Positions 10,590 to 21,422 of a DNA stretch of 64,000 nt are shown here, piece after piece. The notes beneath the pieces were generated by a model, which worked only from the letters and a program-made list of their open reading frames with translations, made no database searches and was not told the origin of the DNA. The translations under genes were made by a program, and so were the position numbers. The stretch comes from Symbiodinium natans. Its lineage: Eukaryota > Sar > Dinophyceae > Suessiales > Symbiodiniaceae. Location: assembly GCA_905221605.1 (NCBI GenBank), contig CAJNDS010000902.1:146766-210765 (forward strand), written 5' to 3'. Every line of letters begins with the position of its first letter. Position 1 is the first letter of the stretch.

Positions 10590-11110
10590 TAGAAGGAAAC
10601 CCTGTTCCCCCAAAAACTAGGCTAAGGCTCGAAGCATCTTGCGCCTAATCTTCGCGCACGTCCAACATTAAAATAATATGGGCGTGTGAAGAATAAGAAG
10701 ACAAAAGCATGAAAATCTACCTAGCTTAAATAAGAGTTGTCTGGCGTTCTCTCGTTCACTTTATTCACTTCGTTCTCGCGACGTGCGAAAAACCGTCTTG
10801 TGCTTACAATTCAGATACAAGAGAAAGAAGTGTCAAAGAAAAAGGATTAGAAAACAGATTACAAAATTAAGGAAAAGGTACCATTGAATATGGATTGCCC
10901 AAGTTAGTAAATCATAAATGTAGCGAACAAAAACCCAAAAAATCACATAAGTGTTTTCTCCTCGCTTGTTTCGTGGACTCGAGTGGGTTTTCTAACTAGG
11001 GTTGCAAGTTCCGCAATTGGGGCTGTAGTGCACGTCCCCTTACTTACAATTATGAGCAACACCCCTCAACTCCCCAAGCCCCCCTAAAACTCCCCTACAT
11101 GTCGTACAAC
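10590..11110. other. AT-rich heptamer-free island
   Basis: About 500 bp of AT-rich DNA without TTTAGGG units, in a window where such gaps are rare. No open frame of note. It lies to the right of the last plus-strand exon (10.5 kb) and to the left of the WWE gene terminus, so an intergenic region is a reasonable reading. Confidence 0.45.
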
Positions 11111-12017
11111 CCTTGTATACACCCTAAACCCTAAACCCTAAAAAGGGCCCCAAATTTCGGATCCCTATAAACACGGGTAAGGGACCATGCTTACGGCCCC
11201 ATGGTTCCTACCTTAGAGCTTCAGGGCGTAGAGGGGTTTAGGGGCCCTCAGGTCTGGAGGGCTCGGGAGCCTAAGGGATTCGGGATTTAGGGTTTAGGGC
11301 TTAGGGGGTTCAGGGCTAGGGTTTAGGGGTTTAGGGTTGAGGAGTTGAGGGCGTAGGGTCGACAACCCCTCCTGCAAGCCTGGAAACTCTCTTACCCGGA
11401 GTCCTACACCCGAGCAGCGCCAAAGCCGCAAAGAGGGCAGGCGGTTTCCGTGATCCTCTTCAGGAGCACGGCGCCAACCGCTGGAGTACCCTAAAAGACC
11501 CCTGAACCCTAAACCCTTAGGAATCAGAAACCCTAACCTCTGACATCCTGGAATCAAGAGATACATATGGCAGATAGATAGGTGGATGCAAGTAAACCTT
11601 GAAACAAACCCAAGGCCCTGAAACTTGCGACCTACTCCCTAAACCCCTCAAACCCAAACCGCTCCTTCAAAAGCCTGGAACACTGAATTCGGAAAGCTTC
11701 CGGACTTTGCCGTGGCTTGCCGCTTTGCCGCGCGCTCAGCTTGGCCAGCCAGTGATTGCACAGGGTGGCTCACCATTGTGAGGCCCCAACGTTGGGCTAC
11801 AAATAGGGCCCTGGGAATACTGCAACATCGGAACCAAGAGACCTACTTGTCGGCGCTGGTCCTTCAGAGGAACGAACCGTCACAGCAAAACCCTAAACCC
11901 TAAACCCTAAACCCTGTTGCTGTGGTATGGCAGCCGCAGGAACCAGCACACTTTTCAGTGCCTCCCTGACACCGCGCAACCTCACTCCGTCTCCCGGCGC
12001 CTCGGATGTCTGTCGCT

Positions 12018-12135
12018 TAACCCTAAACCCTAAACCCTAAACCCTAAACCCTAAACCCTAAACCCTAAACCCTAAAGACTAAACCCTGAACCCTGAACCC
12101 TGAACCCTAAACCCTAAACCCTAAACCCTAAACCC
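12018..12135 (-). repeat. CCCTAAA array
   Basis: About 16 units with a few CCCTGAA variants. Confidence 0.93.
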
Positions 12136-12162
12136 GAACCAATGCACCGTGCTTTGGGCTTC

Positions 12163-12174
12163 TTTTGGCTCAAG
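12163..12174 (+). other. Possible spliced-leader relic
   Basis: TTTTGGCTCAAG, an exact match to the last 12 bases of the conserved dinoflagellate trans-spliced leader (ends ...CCATTTTGGCTCAAG). The preceding bases (GGGCTTC) diverge. Reinserted mRNAs in dinoflagellates keep such relics, but a 12-base chance match in 64 kb is not impossible, and no coding sequence follows. Confidence 0.35.
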
Positions 12175-12244
12175 TGTCCCCTGAGTTTCCTACATCACAT
12201 GCTGGAATGATTCATATCTTGGTAGATCATGATTTTTAGTATAT

Positions 12245-12382
12245 TAGTAGTATCTTCATATATTCATGTATTCAAATATTCATATATTCATATATATATA
12301 TATATATATATTACTTACCATGATATTATGATATTAACTATACTATCATATTGTTATATGGTCATATTTTGATACTGTGAAA

Positions 12383-12416
<34 letters not shown>

Positions 12417-12435
12417 TAGATAGATAGATAGATAT
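12245..12435. repeat. AT-rich block with (TA)n and (GATA)n
   Basis: ATTCATATATTCA-like repeats, two TA runs (about 12,290-12,310 and 12,390-12,413) and a short GATA run. Noncoding, just beyond the 3' end of the minus-strand WWE gene. Confidence 0.85.
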
Positions 12436-12730
12436 CTTGTTATGCTACTATGTTACTTTATGGCTCTATTCCCTGCACGGTGGACTCGGACACCCCCGGC
12501 CTGATCTTCTGGATCCGATCCTCAGAGAGTCAAGGGAGGCGAGGCGCTCTCAGGAAAAAAGGGGGGGTTTAGGGTTTAGGGTTTAGAGTTTAGGGCTTAG
12601 GGTTTAGGGTTTAGGGTTTAGTGTTCAGGGTTTAGGGCTTCTGTTCCCCTGGTAATGGGTCCCTTTGTTGGAAATTCTTACTAAAAATGCCAGAACCTTC
12701 TATGTAAGGCACCCAGGAAAGGCACATGAC

Positions 12731-13436
12731 TTAGAGAGAGAGCTGCCCATCTTTCATGTCTTGCCACTTCAGGCAGGCGGCTGACTTTTCTCGCTTGCTG
12801 GTCATGCGCTTGAAGTCGACGGAGACCTTGAGATTCTCCCTTAAACCCTAAACCCTAAACCCTAAACCCTAAACCCCTAAACCCTAAACCCTAAACCCTA
12901 AACCCTTTTTTGCAGTCCAGGGCTAAGGGCTTGGGAACTGACTCGCATCTCCCATACCGACCTTCCCCACGCGAAGTGCACATCCCACGTGCCAACAGCA
13001 CAAGGCCCACGGCAAATCGCCAAACCAAACTCCCATCTTTGCCCAAAGACAAGGAATAAGGAATCTCGGGACCTGAACTGAACCGGAAATTCCGAACCTG
13101 AAAGCCCACGACCCCGTCATAGAAGGCATTATTGAATAATATACATGTCTCTGCGAACCCGTTCGGCTGCCTAATTAAGTCAACCCCTCCTGTCTCTCCA
13201 TCTCAAGATCCGAGGAAGTGGAGGATCTTAGGGCAATTACATGGCCCCTTAAGATGGGCCCTTATATGCCGCTCATATCCCCTATTCAAATTCAGCACCC
13301 GTACATCAAAACCCTTACAGGCGGTAAGGGACCACATTAAGGGCACATGAAACTACCCTTAGAGTAGTACAGAGGAAGGAAGAAAGCAATCAGAACACAC
13401 CCTTAAACGGAAACCCTAGGGTTTAGGGTTTAGGGT

Positions 13437-13475
<39 letters not shown>

Positions 13476-15920
13476 GGTTCAGGGCTGTAGGGTTTGGAGC
13501 GAAGTGCCTGGCCTCGAAACCCTGCGTCCTCACGTTGACGCGATCCCTGGCCGCAGCATGAGATTTACCAATTCTGATTCGGTCCAGGGTTTAGGATTTA
13601 GGACTTAGGGTCTAGGGTTTAGGGTTTAGGGCTTAGGGTTTAGGGTTTAGGGTTTAGGGGATTAGGCGCACCTTACATGCCCCTAGATGGTTTGTAGGCC
13701 CTTGAGGGGTTATAGGAGACCGAAGCGCTCGATGGAGCAAACGTCAAAAACCACAAGGGTATGTGGGCAGTGCTCTAAATTGTGGTCCCGTGTTCCTGTC
13801 TGCATACGAAGCCTCGATTTTGTTAAGGGTACACCAACAAGAAGGACTCTGATAAGGATCCCCAGTGAGAGCGATCTCCTTAGGGTCTGTAGGCTTTTTT
13901 AGGGTTTAGGGTTTAGGGTTTAGGGTATAGGGTTTAGGGTTTAGGGTTTAGGGTTGAGGGTCGAGGGTTTAGGGTTTAGGGTTTAGGGTTGAGGGTCGAG
14001 GGTTTAGGGTTAGGGTTTAGGGTTTAGGGAAAGTTTAGGGTTTAGGGTTACGGCTTGGGGTCTAACCATGAGTTGATCCACGAAGTCGTTGCTGCTCCAA
14101 AACGGGCTTCAGCTCCCACTCTAGAGACCGCAGGGCGACAGGAAGAAAGGACAGACCCGGCCAATACCCTACTAGCTTCTTTGCCAGCGAAAATTGGGAA
14201 TTAAGTAGGCTGGGCCTCTTATTCCCCTAAGTTCATACTACTCTCAGATCAGCGTAGAAGTCGGATGCTCGTCGTCTCTGTGCGATTCCTACCGTTTTCC
14301 GAGGTTCAACGATCCGGGCGCGGAGGTACTTGCTACAAGGTTCGCTTCTGCTTCGCCGTTCGCTCCCCTGGGACATGTGACCGAGACTCTGCACCCAGCA
14401 ACGCTCCTAACACACAGGTGGAACCACGTAGGCCTGCCACCGCCGACGTACTCCTTCACAAAGTGTTCAGGTCAGGTGGAGAGGGTTTAGGGCTCAGGGG
14501 CCTCAGGGCTCAGGGGCCTCAGGGCTTAGGACACAGGGGTTTTAGGGTTTACGGATCCCCGTCCTGGTACTTCCGCTCGATGTAGGCCTGGCAGTCTCCA
14601 TCATAGGCCTCAGCGCATCAAAGTGGGGGCCTGGGAAGACTGGATCCCCTACAATAAGGTTTTGGGGGTTTAAAGCTTAGGGGCTTAGGGCTAATTGGGG
14701 CTAGTTGGGGTAAGGATTTGGTGTTCATCAGGGCTCGGTGTATAGGCTTCGACTAGGGTTTTTGTTGGTCGTCTTCGTTTTGGATCGCGACAGCATGGTA
14801 CTTCGGATTGCCCCGGGTCTTCTACTCCCTGACACACTGTCGAACACGAAACCCGCAAACCCGATGAGCTCTCGGTGCTTTTTAAGGTTCAGGGTCAAGG
14901 GTTCAACCCCCAGAGGAGTGGGAGATGAACTTCCTCAACACGACCTCAAAACGACCTGCAATGCAAAACAAGAAAATATTTCACTTCGCACATCCCACCC
15001 TACAGATGTGGATTTTTTGAGGTTGGGCCGGGCGCTCCAGGGACACTCTGGGCTTGGGCACCCTGGGGTGGGATAGGAGCAGACCGCGAGGAGAAGAGAT
15101 TAGTTTCAACACCAACAAAACCAAGGAATATTGAGCCTCATTGGGGGCTCAAGGGAACTACCCCCTTAGGATGTCCTCCAGGGCAGCTCCAACTCAGGAA
15201 CGCCTTGTTTCAATCCAAGGGGCGGAGTAGTGATCCTTCCACTCGTACTCCCAAGTCACCCGTGGCGACGGGTGGTGTCTACCACCACCTTGGGCTTCGA
15301 ACTCACCTAAACTGCACATGGCAAAAGAGCCTGCAACGTAAGCCCAAGGTCGGAAGAAAAGCTCAAATCAATTTCGAGAACAGAACGGAGGCACGTGCCC
15401 AACCCCATCGCATGCCCACCCGAGCCCAAAAAACCTGAAACCCAAAATCCTTCGCCCCCAGTAGACCCCAGACTTGTAGGAACTGGGGATACCCCTTATA
15501 TACCCTACACCCTATGATGAAAGTCGTGAGGGCCGAAAACCCAGAAACCCTAAAGCCCGAATGCCCTAAACCCCAAGCCCCGCAAGCCCTCACACCTCAA
15601 CATCTAAACCCCAAACCCCTAACCCCAGAACCCTAAATCGCAACACCCAACACCCCTAAACCCCCAAACCCCAAGACCCCAAACTCCTCCGGCCCAAAAC
15701 CCCCCAAACCCCCCAAACCCCCCAAAACCCCCCAAAACCCCCAAAACCCCCAAAACCCCCAACACCCCCAAAACCCCCCAACACCCCCCAAAACCGCCCA
15801 AAACCCCCAACACCCCCAAAACCCCCAAAACCCCCCAACACCCCCAAAACCCCCAAAACCCCCAAAACCCCCAGCGGACCTGTCTCCGCAGTTCCCGGCA
15901 GGGATCCACCCACAAGAGGC
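12731..15920 (-). CDS. WWE-domain protein, multi-exon
   Basis: Minus-strand gene whose last exon (12,731-12,826) ends in TAA and reads VSVDFKRMTSKREK..., like the C-terminal half of a WWE domain. Upstream exons supply the rest: 15,202-15,278 (TWEYEWKDHYSAPWI, the W-W pair), about 14,560-14,608 (AYDGDCQAYIERKYQDG, the IE..Y segment) and 14,412-14,453 (EYVGGGRPTWFHLC; AG acceptor, GT donor). Possible further exons: about 14,078-14,126 (EWELKPVLEQQRL) and 15,880-15,920 (LLWVDPCRELRRQ, donor CAG/GTCCGC). WWE domains bind ADP-ribose units and occur in ubiquitin ligases and PARPs; no catalytic domain is visible here. The introns hold TTTAGGG, TTGAGGG and CCCCCAAAA tracts. The N-terminus and total length are unknown. 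The domain call rests on motif order, not alignment. Confidence 0.6.
13110..14060. other. Intron/spacer with dispersed repeats and heptamers
   Basis: Between two WWE-gene exons. It contains a decayed dispersed element (about 13,190-13,350), TTGAGGG units (13,434-13,480), TTTAGGG units (13,590-13,660 and 13,895-14,060) and unique DNA with no recognisable gene. Confidence 0.5.
15030..15100. repeat. Second copy of the GGGCACTCC-family flank
   Basis: GGCGCTCCAGGGACACTCTG and the following AGCAGACCGCGAGGAGAAGA match the repeat at 1736-1905, as a single unit rather than a tandem array. Confidence 0.6.
15690..15875 (-). repeat. CCCCCAAAA minisatellite
   Basis: About 20 irregular copies of CCCCCAAAA/CCCCCAACA. 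Adjacent to the WWE gene exon 15,880-15,920. Gly-rich ORFs over it are artefacts. Confidence 0.9.
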
Positions 15921-16354
15921 CTGAGGCTCGAAAAAAGGGCTTTGAGGGACTCAGAGGTTTAGGGTTTAGGGTTTAGAGTTTAGGGTTTAGGGTTTAGTGT
16001 TTACTGTTTTGGCCTCAGGTTCGGACTTCCGGGTGTAAGATGCAAATTTTCCAGGGGGGCTGGAAGGCTTGAGGCGGGGGGGGGGCCGGGTTGAAGGTTC
16101 AGATTCTTTGGCTCTGGTGCTTAGGGCTAGACGAAACCCCCCCGCAAACAAAAATAGCAACTTAAAACCCCAAAGTCCAAGCCATTCTTCTTGCTGCTGG
16201 ATGGTGAGCTAGTCCTATGGCTTGGGAAGAAGCAAGCGGTTTCGGGCTTCGGGCGTTGGGAGTTGGTGGCAGGCACGTCCCATGCCCAACCCCCAAAACA
16301 CCAAAATATCCCCAAAATAGAGCATAAGAAGGGGAATCTCCGTATAATAAGGAC

Positions 16355-16385
16355 CCCAACGAGGTACCCCTAATTTTGGAATCCC
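16355..16385 (+). repeat. Element E copy
   Basis: AGGTACCCCTAATTTTGGAA followed by TCCCCCAAC; similar to 28,008-28,036 and 9511-9537. Confidence 0.4.
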
Positions 16386-16549
16386 CCAACACTAAAACTA
16401 AGGGATACCAGGAGGGAGCCCTAACCCTAAACCCTAAACCCTAAACCCTAAACCCTAAACCCTATGGAAGGCACGGCCAGGACACACGGAGGGGCCCTCC
16501 TCCTCGGCCGTTGCCGCGGGCCCTCGTGAGCGGGAGGTTGGGCTTCTGT

Positions 16550-16680
16550 TTGGGGTTTCGGGTCTTCGGGGTTTGGGGTTTAGGGTTTGGGGTCTGGGGT
16601 CTAGGGTCCAGGGTCCAGGGTCCAGGGTCTAGGGTCTAGGGTCTGGGGTCTAGGGTCTAGGGTCTAGGGTTGGGAGGTGC
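16550..16680 (+). repeat. TCTAGGG/TCCAGGG variant array
   Basis: Units change from TTTGGGG to TCCAGGG and then TCTAGGG, a variant block also seen in amplified form at 24,423-24,610. Confidence 0.85.
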
Positions 16681-16846
16681 AAGGTGTGGGGCTTAGGGCT
16701 TAGGGCTTGGAAGGCTTGGGACTCCGGGTGTCAGGGGTTCAGGGCTACAGGGCTCAGAGGTTGGGTTGCGAGGTTCGGCTGGAACGAGTCGAGCTTGCGT
16801 GTTTCAGGTTTTGGGGTTTTGAGGGTCTCGATGCCTTCAGGTGTGA

Positions 16847-16996
16847 GAGTCGAGGTGCGCGTCGCACAGTACTTTTTCGTGGCCTACCACCCTCGAGCCG
16901 TTTGTTGTCTTATTGAATCTGAGATTGAATATCGTCGGATTAGCAAATATGAATGGCGACCTGGGCTTCGCGGAAAATTGGCGATGCCTTCGTGAT
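16847..16996 (+). CDS. Candidate plus-strand terminal exon
   Basis: A plus-strand open stretch ending in TGA at about 16,996, with ordinary protein-like composition (for example VAQYFFVAYHPRAVCCLIES) and stops on the other strand. It is followed by a C run and then an A run (17,036-17,085). No family recognised and no clear start or acceptor; possibly the 3' end of a gene whose other exons I cannot see. Confidence 0.35.
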
Positions 16997-17760
16997 GATC
17001 CATCCCGAGCATGGGACTGTGCACCCCAAATTACCCCCCCCCCCCCCCCCCGTGTTCATCTAGCTAATGCGAAAAAAAAAGCCCGGGATAGGGCTTAGCT
17101 TGGGGTTGAACGCTTAGGGCAGTGGAGTGTATGAACCTGCGCTTCGGGTCTGTAGTACATGCACAGCGCCTAATGGACCCTGGCGTTCTTCTTAAGAATC
17201 AGGCGTGAGTGAGAGTGAACCTGCATATGAAACCTACAAAATGCTGGTGAGGGGCCACAGGAGCGGGGTAACTGACATCAGAAGCCTCAATCCCTGCACC
17301 CAAGTACCCATGACAACACGAACATTTGCCAGATTTGCATGTCGACAGGAAAAATGGACTCAATTTCCAACAACCGCCCATAACCGCCCAAACTAGGATC
17401 CTCAAAAACTGCAGCCGCAAGACTTCTTTACACTAGTGGCTGGTTGCCAGTATTTTAGCGTCAACTGAAGATGTTCAGGTAGGGGTTTAGGTGGGAGCGG
17501 GGGGGGATCCGGGAACCTCCTTGCTGTACGCCACATATGCACGACTTTTTATGACGTCAAAGCCTGATGTTCAAGTCGCTTGTCACATCCATGTGCGGCT
17601 GTTGGTTGCCGGATCTGCGCTGGGTGGTCCAGAGGCGGGTCCAAGCTTCGGAATGTTGAAGCTTCATATCTTAAGAGTTGATCCCTAAAAGCTTAGGGTT
17701 TAGGGTAAAGCCTGGTAGCTTCGAGATTTGCGAGTTCGTCCTCAGCCTCTCTCTTCGCAG

Positions 17761-17858
17761 CCACCCCGGACCTGCGCGGCGTCCAGGTCTGCATTGGCAG
17801 AATTGACGGAGCCGAGGGCTCCATGAAAGTCACGCAATCCTGCCTAGAGCGCCGTTGA
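17761..17858 (+). CDS. Terminal exon of an unknown plus-strand gene
   Basis: A strong acceptor (CTCTCTCTTCGCAG, ending at 17,760) precedes an open frame with protein-like composition (TPDLRGVQVCIGRIDGAEGS) that closes with TGA at 17,856-17,858. GC-rich third positions. No family recognised. Upstream exons of the same gene are not identified, although open plus-strand stretches exist at 17,205-17,396 and 17,491-17,688. Confidence 0.45.
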
Positions 17859-18050
17859 GAGCGCCCTTTGGGACTGTGATGTGGGGTGCCCAGAGCTAAA
17901 AAAACGCTTCGTCTGCAAGACTGGTAGGAGGTTTAGGGTTTAGGGTTACAGATTCAGTTCTGCTCTGAGCATCAGCCCGATAAGGCCCTGTAGACAGACC
18001 GCCGAGGTCTGTAGGCCTCATCCATGTCGTCGACTCCAGTTTAAACAAAA

Positions 18051-18330
18051 GGCCCAGCGAAGACGCGTAGAAAGCTACCGCGGATTTAGGATTTAGGGTG
18101 TAGGGCTGCTGCAGTAGTGATATTCCGTCATGAGTGGGCTGGTTCAAACGACCTTCGGATGCACGAGATTGAGTAATGGCCTTTAGGGTTTAGGGTTTAG
18201 GGTTTCGGGATGAAGGTTTAGGGCCCAGCGAAGACGTGAAAACCATTGAGGATTTAGGGCTCAGGGCTGCTGCAGTAGCGATATTCCGTCATGACGGGCC
18301 GGTTCAAAGGTCCTTCGGCAATGCACGACA
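18051..18330. repeat. Direct duplication, about 120 bp, flanking heptamers
   Basis: GGCCCAGCGAAGACG...GGCTGCTGCAGTAG...ATATTCCGTCATGA...GGTTCAAA...CTTCGG at 18,051-18,170 is repeated at 18,222-18,330 with about 85-90% identity by eye. Three TTTAGGG units lie between the copies. Confidence 0.85.
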
Positions 18331-18333
18331 AAA

Positions 18334-18783
18334 TTAAAGGAGAGCCTCAATTGTTTGCAAAAGTCCTTGCACAAAATCCGGATCCGAGCACAAATTCCCT
18401 ACTGACCCTACTGTAAACCCTAAACCCTTAGAGTCAGACAGGGCGACAGAGCTCCTGTACCGTTGCAAGGAAAATTGCGATAACACAGGCCATCCATCTT
18501 CGTCGGCAACAAACGAATTCATCGAGCACAAGGCCCTGCAAGGACTGACTTTGTGGGACATGCATCTGCTAGTTTCTGCCGTAATCTCGCGTTTTCCCAA
18601 TGCAGGTGCTCGAATCTGAATGACTGCGCGGGTCATGCTTCCCGCTTGTTGTCGGCGGCTCAAGACACAGGTCCAATCTCTCGGTAGTAAGGGTCCCTGC
18701 AACTGTAGCGTTTGTGCTTTACACCACGCACAACATCCCTCAGCACTGCGCTGTCCCCCTACCCCCGAGTCTACAGCCACCAT
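18334..18783 (-). CDS. Open reading frame of 149 codons, doubtful
   Basis: Minus-strand ORF in a stretch nearly free of repeats, but it reads through a CCCTAAACCCT fragment (18,415-18,427) and has no recognisable domain. A neighbouring plus-strand frame is also open. Kept only because it abuts the better ORF at 18,842-19,492. Confidence 0.15.
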   Translation of the reverse strand: MVAVDSGVGGQRSAEGCCAWCKAQTLQLQGPLLPRDWTCVLSRRQQAGSMTRAVIQIRAPALGKREITAETSRCMSHKVSPCRALCSMNSFVADEDGWPVLSQFSLQRYRSSVALSDSKGLGFTVGSVGNLCSDPDFVQGLLQTIEALL

Positions 18784-18841
18784 CGACTACCAAGAACAGC
18801 CGTGTTAGATTATGTTGTCCTTACCGTCCGACCGAGGCCGA

Positions 18842-19492
18842 CTACTGAAATTTGAAGAGCCGGCTCAGAGTGTCCTTGATGATGTCTGCTACCTCCCCCG
18901 GCATCTCCACAGGCTCGGACAAAGGGTAGGGCCGCGTCTTCTGCTTTGCTGACGAGGACGAAGATGGCAAGCTTGGCATTTTGATGTCTTCGCCTTCCTT
19001 TGTTTCGTCCAAGCTCTCCATGTCCTCGTCTGTGAGAGAGAACATTCTGCGCTTTTCATCCTCGTTCAGTGCATCCAGGAAGGACTTCTCTTTTGCATTG
19101 AGGAAAGATGCGTCCATTCCGTGCTTTTGGTCCAACAATGCGAGTTGGAGACGCTCCGTGTGCGAAGTGCATTGCATCTTGCAAAACTTCGGCCTGCCTG
19201 TCGTGAGAAAATTGCTGACTGCCTCGTCTTCCTCCCATTCGTCGCCACCGCCTGGATAGAACATCATATGCACCTTGCAGATGTTGGCCACATGTGGCAT
19301 CATGTGCTCGGCGGCACTCTCGCTTGGAGTAGGTGTGGCGGGGGCAGCAAGGAATTCATCCAAAGGTCCGGCTCTGAACTTCGGTGCCTTGGGCGCAGCC
19401 GTGGGCCTGATGCTGCTCTCTGATCTCAGAACCCTGCTACACACTAGTCCCATCGACAATTCGCGCCAAGTAGAAGCGATTTCCAAAAACAT
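18842..19492 (-). CDS. Hypothetical intronless protein, 216 aa
   Basis: Uninterrupted ORF from ATG (19,492) to TAG (18,842), in a region without heptamers, in the same direction as most genes here. The composition is that of an ordinary soluble protein: an N-terminal Ala/Pro-rich part (about residues 28-60), a central part (70-135) and an acidic, Ser-rich C-terminal half (EDEKRRMF...DEDMESLDETKEGED, then a run of five Ser). No signal peptide, membrane segment or family is recognised. The plus-strand ORFs at 18,981-19,423 are its shadows. Lack of introns in an intron-rich neighbourhood suggests a reinserted cDNA, but no spliced-leader relic or A tail is evident. Confidence 0.55.
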   Translation of the reverse strand: MFLEIASTWRELSMGLVCSRVLRSESSIRPTAAPKAPKFRAGPLDEFLAAPATPTPSESAAEHMMPHVANICKVHMMFYPGGGDEWEEDEAVSNFLTTGRPKFCKMQCTSHTERLQLALLDQKHGMDASFLNAKEKSFLDALNEDEKRRMFSLTDEDMESLDETKEGEDIKMPSLPSSSSSAKQKTRPYPLSEPVEMPGEVADIIKDTLSRLFKFQ

Positions 19493-20100
19493 GTCGTGGC
19501 TTCCGGAATTCGGCTACCTTATTGGGGTCCGCATAATAGGGGAATCCTACCACTTGGGGCGCCTATTTTAGGGGTCCCCCTGTGTCCTTGAGTTGGCAGA
19601 CGAGCAGGCAGGCTGGGTTGCCTCGATCGGCTGCACCCCAGGCTGTGCAGCCTGCAGCCCGGGCACCATCGGAGCATCAAGGCACAGCTCCTCCATGGTC
19701 CTTGGTCGCTAACCTTATGATTCAATGATGGTGTTAAGGTTTAGGCTTTAGGGTTGAGGGTTGAGGGTTAGGGTTAGTGGTCCCTACTTTGGAGTAGACC
19801 CCGGAAAAACAGTATATACTTTTTAAGGTATAAGTAGCTATAATAGGAACCCAGAACCAAAAACAAGTATTAAAGTATAGTACTCCAAGGCCCAGTGGTA
19901 GCCAAGTAGCCGTAGGACAATCCAGGTACCACTTTTTGGGTGTTCGTGACGATAACCTATATAAGGGGCAAAAGGATACGACTCAGCTAGCAATAGACCC
20001 CAAACCCCTACCTCCCGAAAGCCCTACAAGCCCCAAACCCCTTGATTACCACTTACCCAAACCCTAAACCCTAAACCCGAAAGCCCAAAATTAGCCTGTA
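19493..20100. other. Spacer with decayed dispersed elements
   Basis: Holds an element related to the 16.3/28.8/37.9 kb stretches (19,500-19,580, ATTGGGGTCC...TAGGGGTCCCC) and a second stretch (19,780-19,940) whose end (GGCCCAGTGGTAGCCAAG) is mirrored by the GGGCACCACTGGGCTACC at 34,831-34,848. No gene seen. Confidence 0.45.
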
Positions 20101-20939
20101 ACCCCCTTTACCACTCAGCCACCAAGGGTCTGGCTGCCAAGTGCAGGTCCCGTAACACTTTTTCGGCTTTGGGATGCTGCAGTGGCTGCGCCAGGTTCGT
20201 GACAGATCCCTAAACCCTAAACCCTAAACCCTACACTTTGAACCCTAAACCCTAAACCCTCGACCCTAAACCCCACACACACACACACACACACCAAACC
20301 CGAAACCAGACTTGTGGTGTCGATTCTTGGCTGCTCCTTGGAGGAATTCCAGCTTAGGGCACTAAGAAGTGTAGAGTTTAGGGCTTAGGGTTTAGGGTTT
20401 CAGGGTGCACAAGTAAGGGCTTCGGGTTTGCCTTGGGTTTAGGGCGGCACTGAGGGTTCAGCGGAATCCCTAAAGCCCCAAGCGCCAGACCCTGGGCCTT
20501 AAACCAACCACCTAAACCCTAAACCTGGAAGCACCTAAATCCTAAACCCCAAATCCTAGCCCTAAACCCTAAACCCCAAATACTAAACCCCAAATCCTGG
20601 GCAACAAAACCAAACCCTACGCCCTAACTCCCTAAACCCTAACGCAGAACCCATGGCCTGGTCCTGGCGCCGGCGTGGGCGTCACGGCCACCCCGTACCT
20701 CATCTCAGGACTTTGCTTCCTGGGTACTTCCAAGTCAGGGCTTAGGGTTTAGGGGGTTTGTAGGGTTCAGGGTTTAGGGTTCGGGATTTAGGGTCTCTAG
20801 GGTTTAGTACGTACAAACAAGGTCTTCAGCAGGGCACTTTCGCTGAAAAGGACATAGAAGAACTACTCATGAAACCTTCAAGTAGGGTCCGTTCCCTAAG
20901 CTCTGCGCCTTCTTGAGTTTGACCCCCTGTCCGGACTGA

Positions 20940-21085
20940 CAAGGGGTTTAGGGTTTAGGGTTTAGGGTTTAGGGTTTAGGGTTTAGGGTTTAGGGTTTAG
21001 GGCTTAGGGTTTAGGGTTTAGGGTTTAGGGTTTAGGTTTAGGGTTTAGGGCTTAGGGCTTAGGGCTTAGGGTTTAGGGGGCTTGT
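20940..21085 (+). repeat. TTTAGGG array
   Basis: About 19 TTTAGGG/CTTAGGG units. Confidence 0.93.
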
Positions 21086-21164
21086 GCAAGCTTAGGGAAT
21101 GAGCAACCTGCAGCGCAACTTGGGGGCCTTTTTTAGTTGGGAATCTACTCCATTGCTACCCCTG

Positions 21165-21255
21165 AACCCCAAACCCCAAACCCCAAACCCCAAACCCCAA
21201 ACCCTAAACCCTAAACCCTAAACCCTAAACCCTAAACCCTAAACCCTAAACCCTA
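21165..21255 (-). repeat. CCCCAAA to CCCTAAA array
   Basis: Starts as five CCCCAAA units and switches to CCCTAAA. A minus-strand exon-like island (21,275-21,335) separates it from a + oriented array at 21,330-21,422, so opposite orientations flank one small island. Confidence 0.9.
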
Positions 21256-21329
21256 CCCCCTGAACCTCCCTGCCGCCCAGGGGCGTCGTGGGCGCAGGGC
21301 CGGCTGGGCCTCCTCCAAGTCCACCTGCC

Positions 21330-21422
21330 CGGAGTTTAGGGTTTAGGGTTTAGGGTTTAGGGTTTAGGGTTTAGGGTTTAGGGTTTAGGGTTTAGGGTTT
21401 AGGGTTTAGGGTTTAGGGTTTG
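21330..21422 (+). repeat. TTTAGGG array
   Basis: About 13 perfect units. Confidence 0.93.

Noticed and set aside
15619-15915. Gly-rich 85- and 98-aa minus-strand ORFs
   Set aside because: Read-throughs of the CCCCCAAAA minisatellite; only the short exon-like end 15,880-15,920 is retained.
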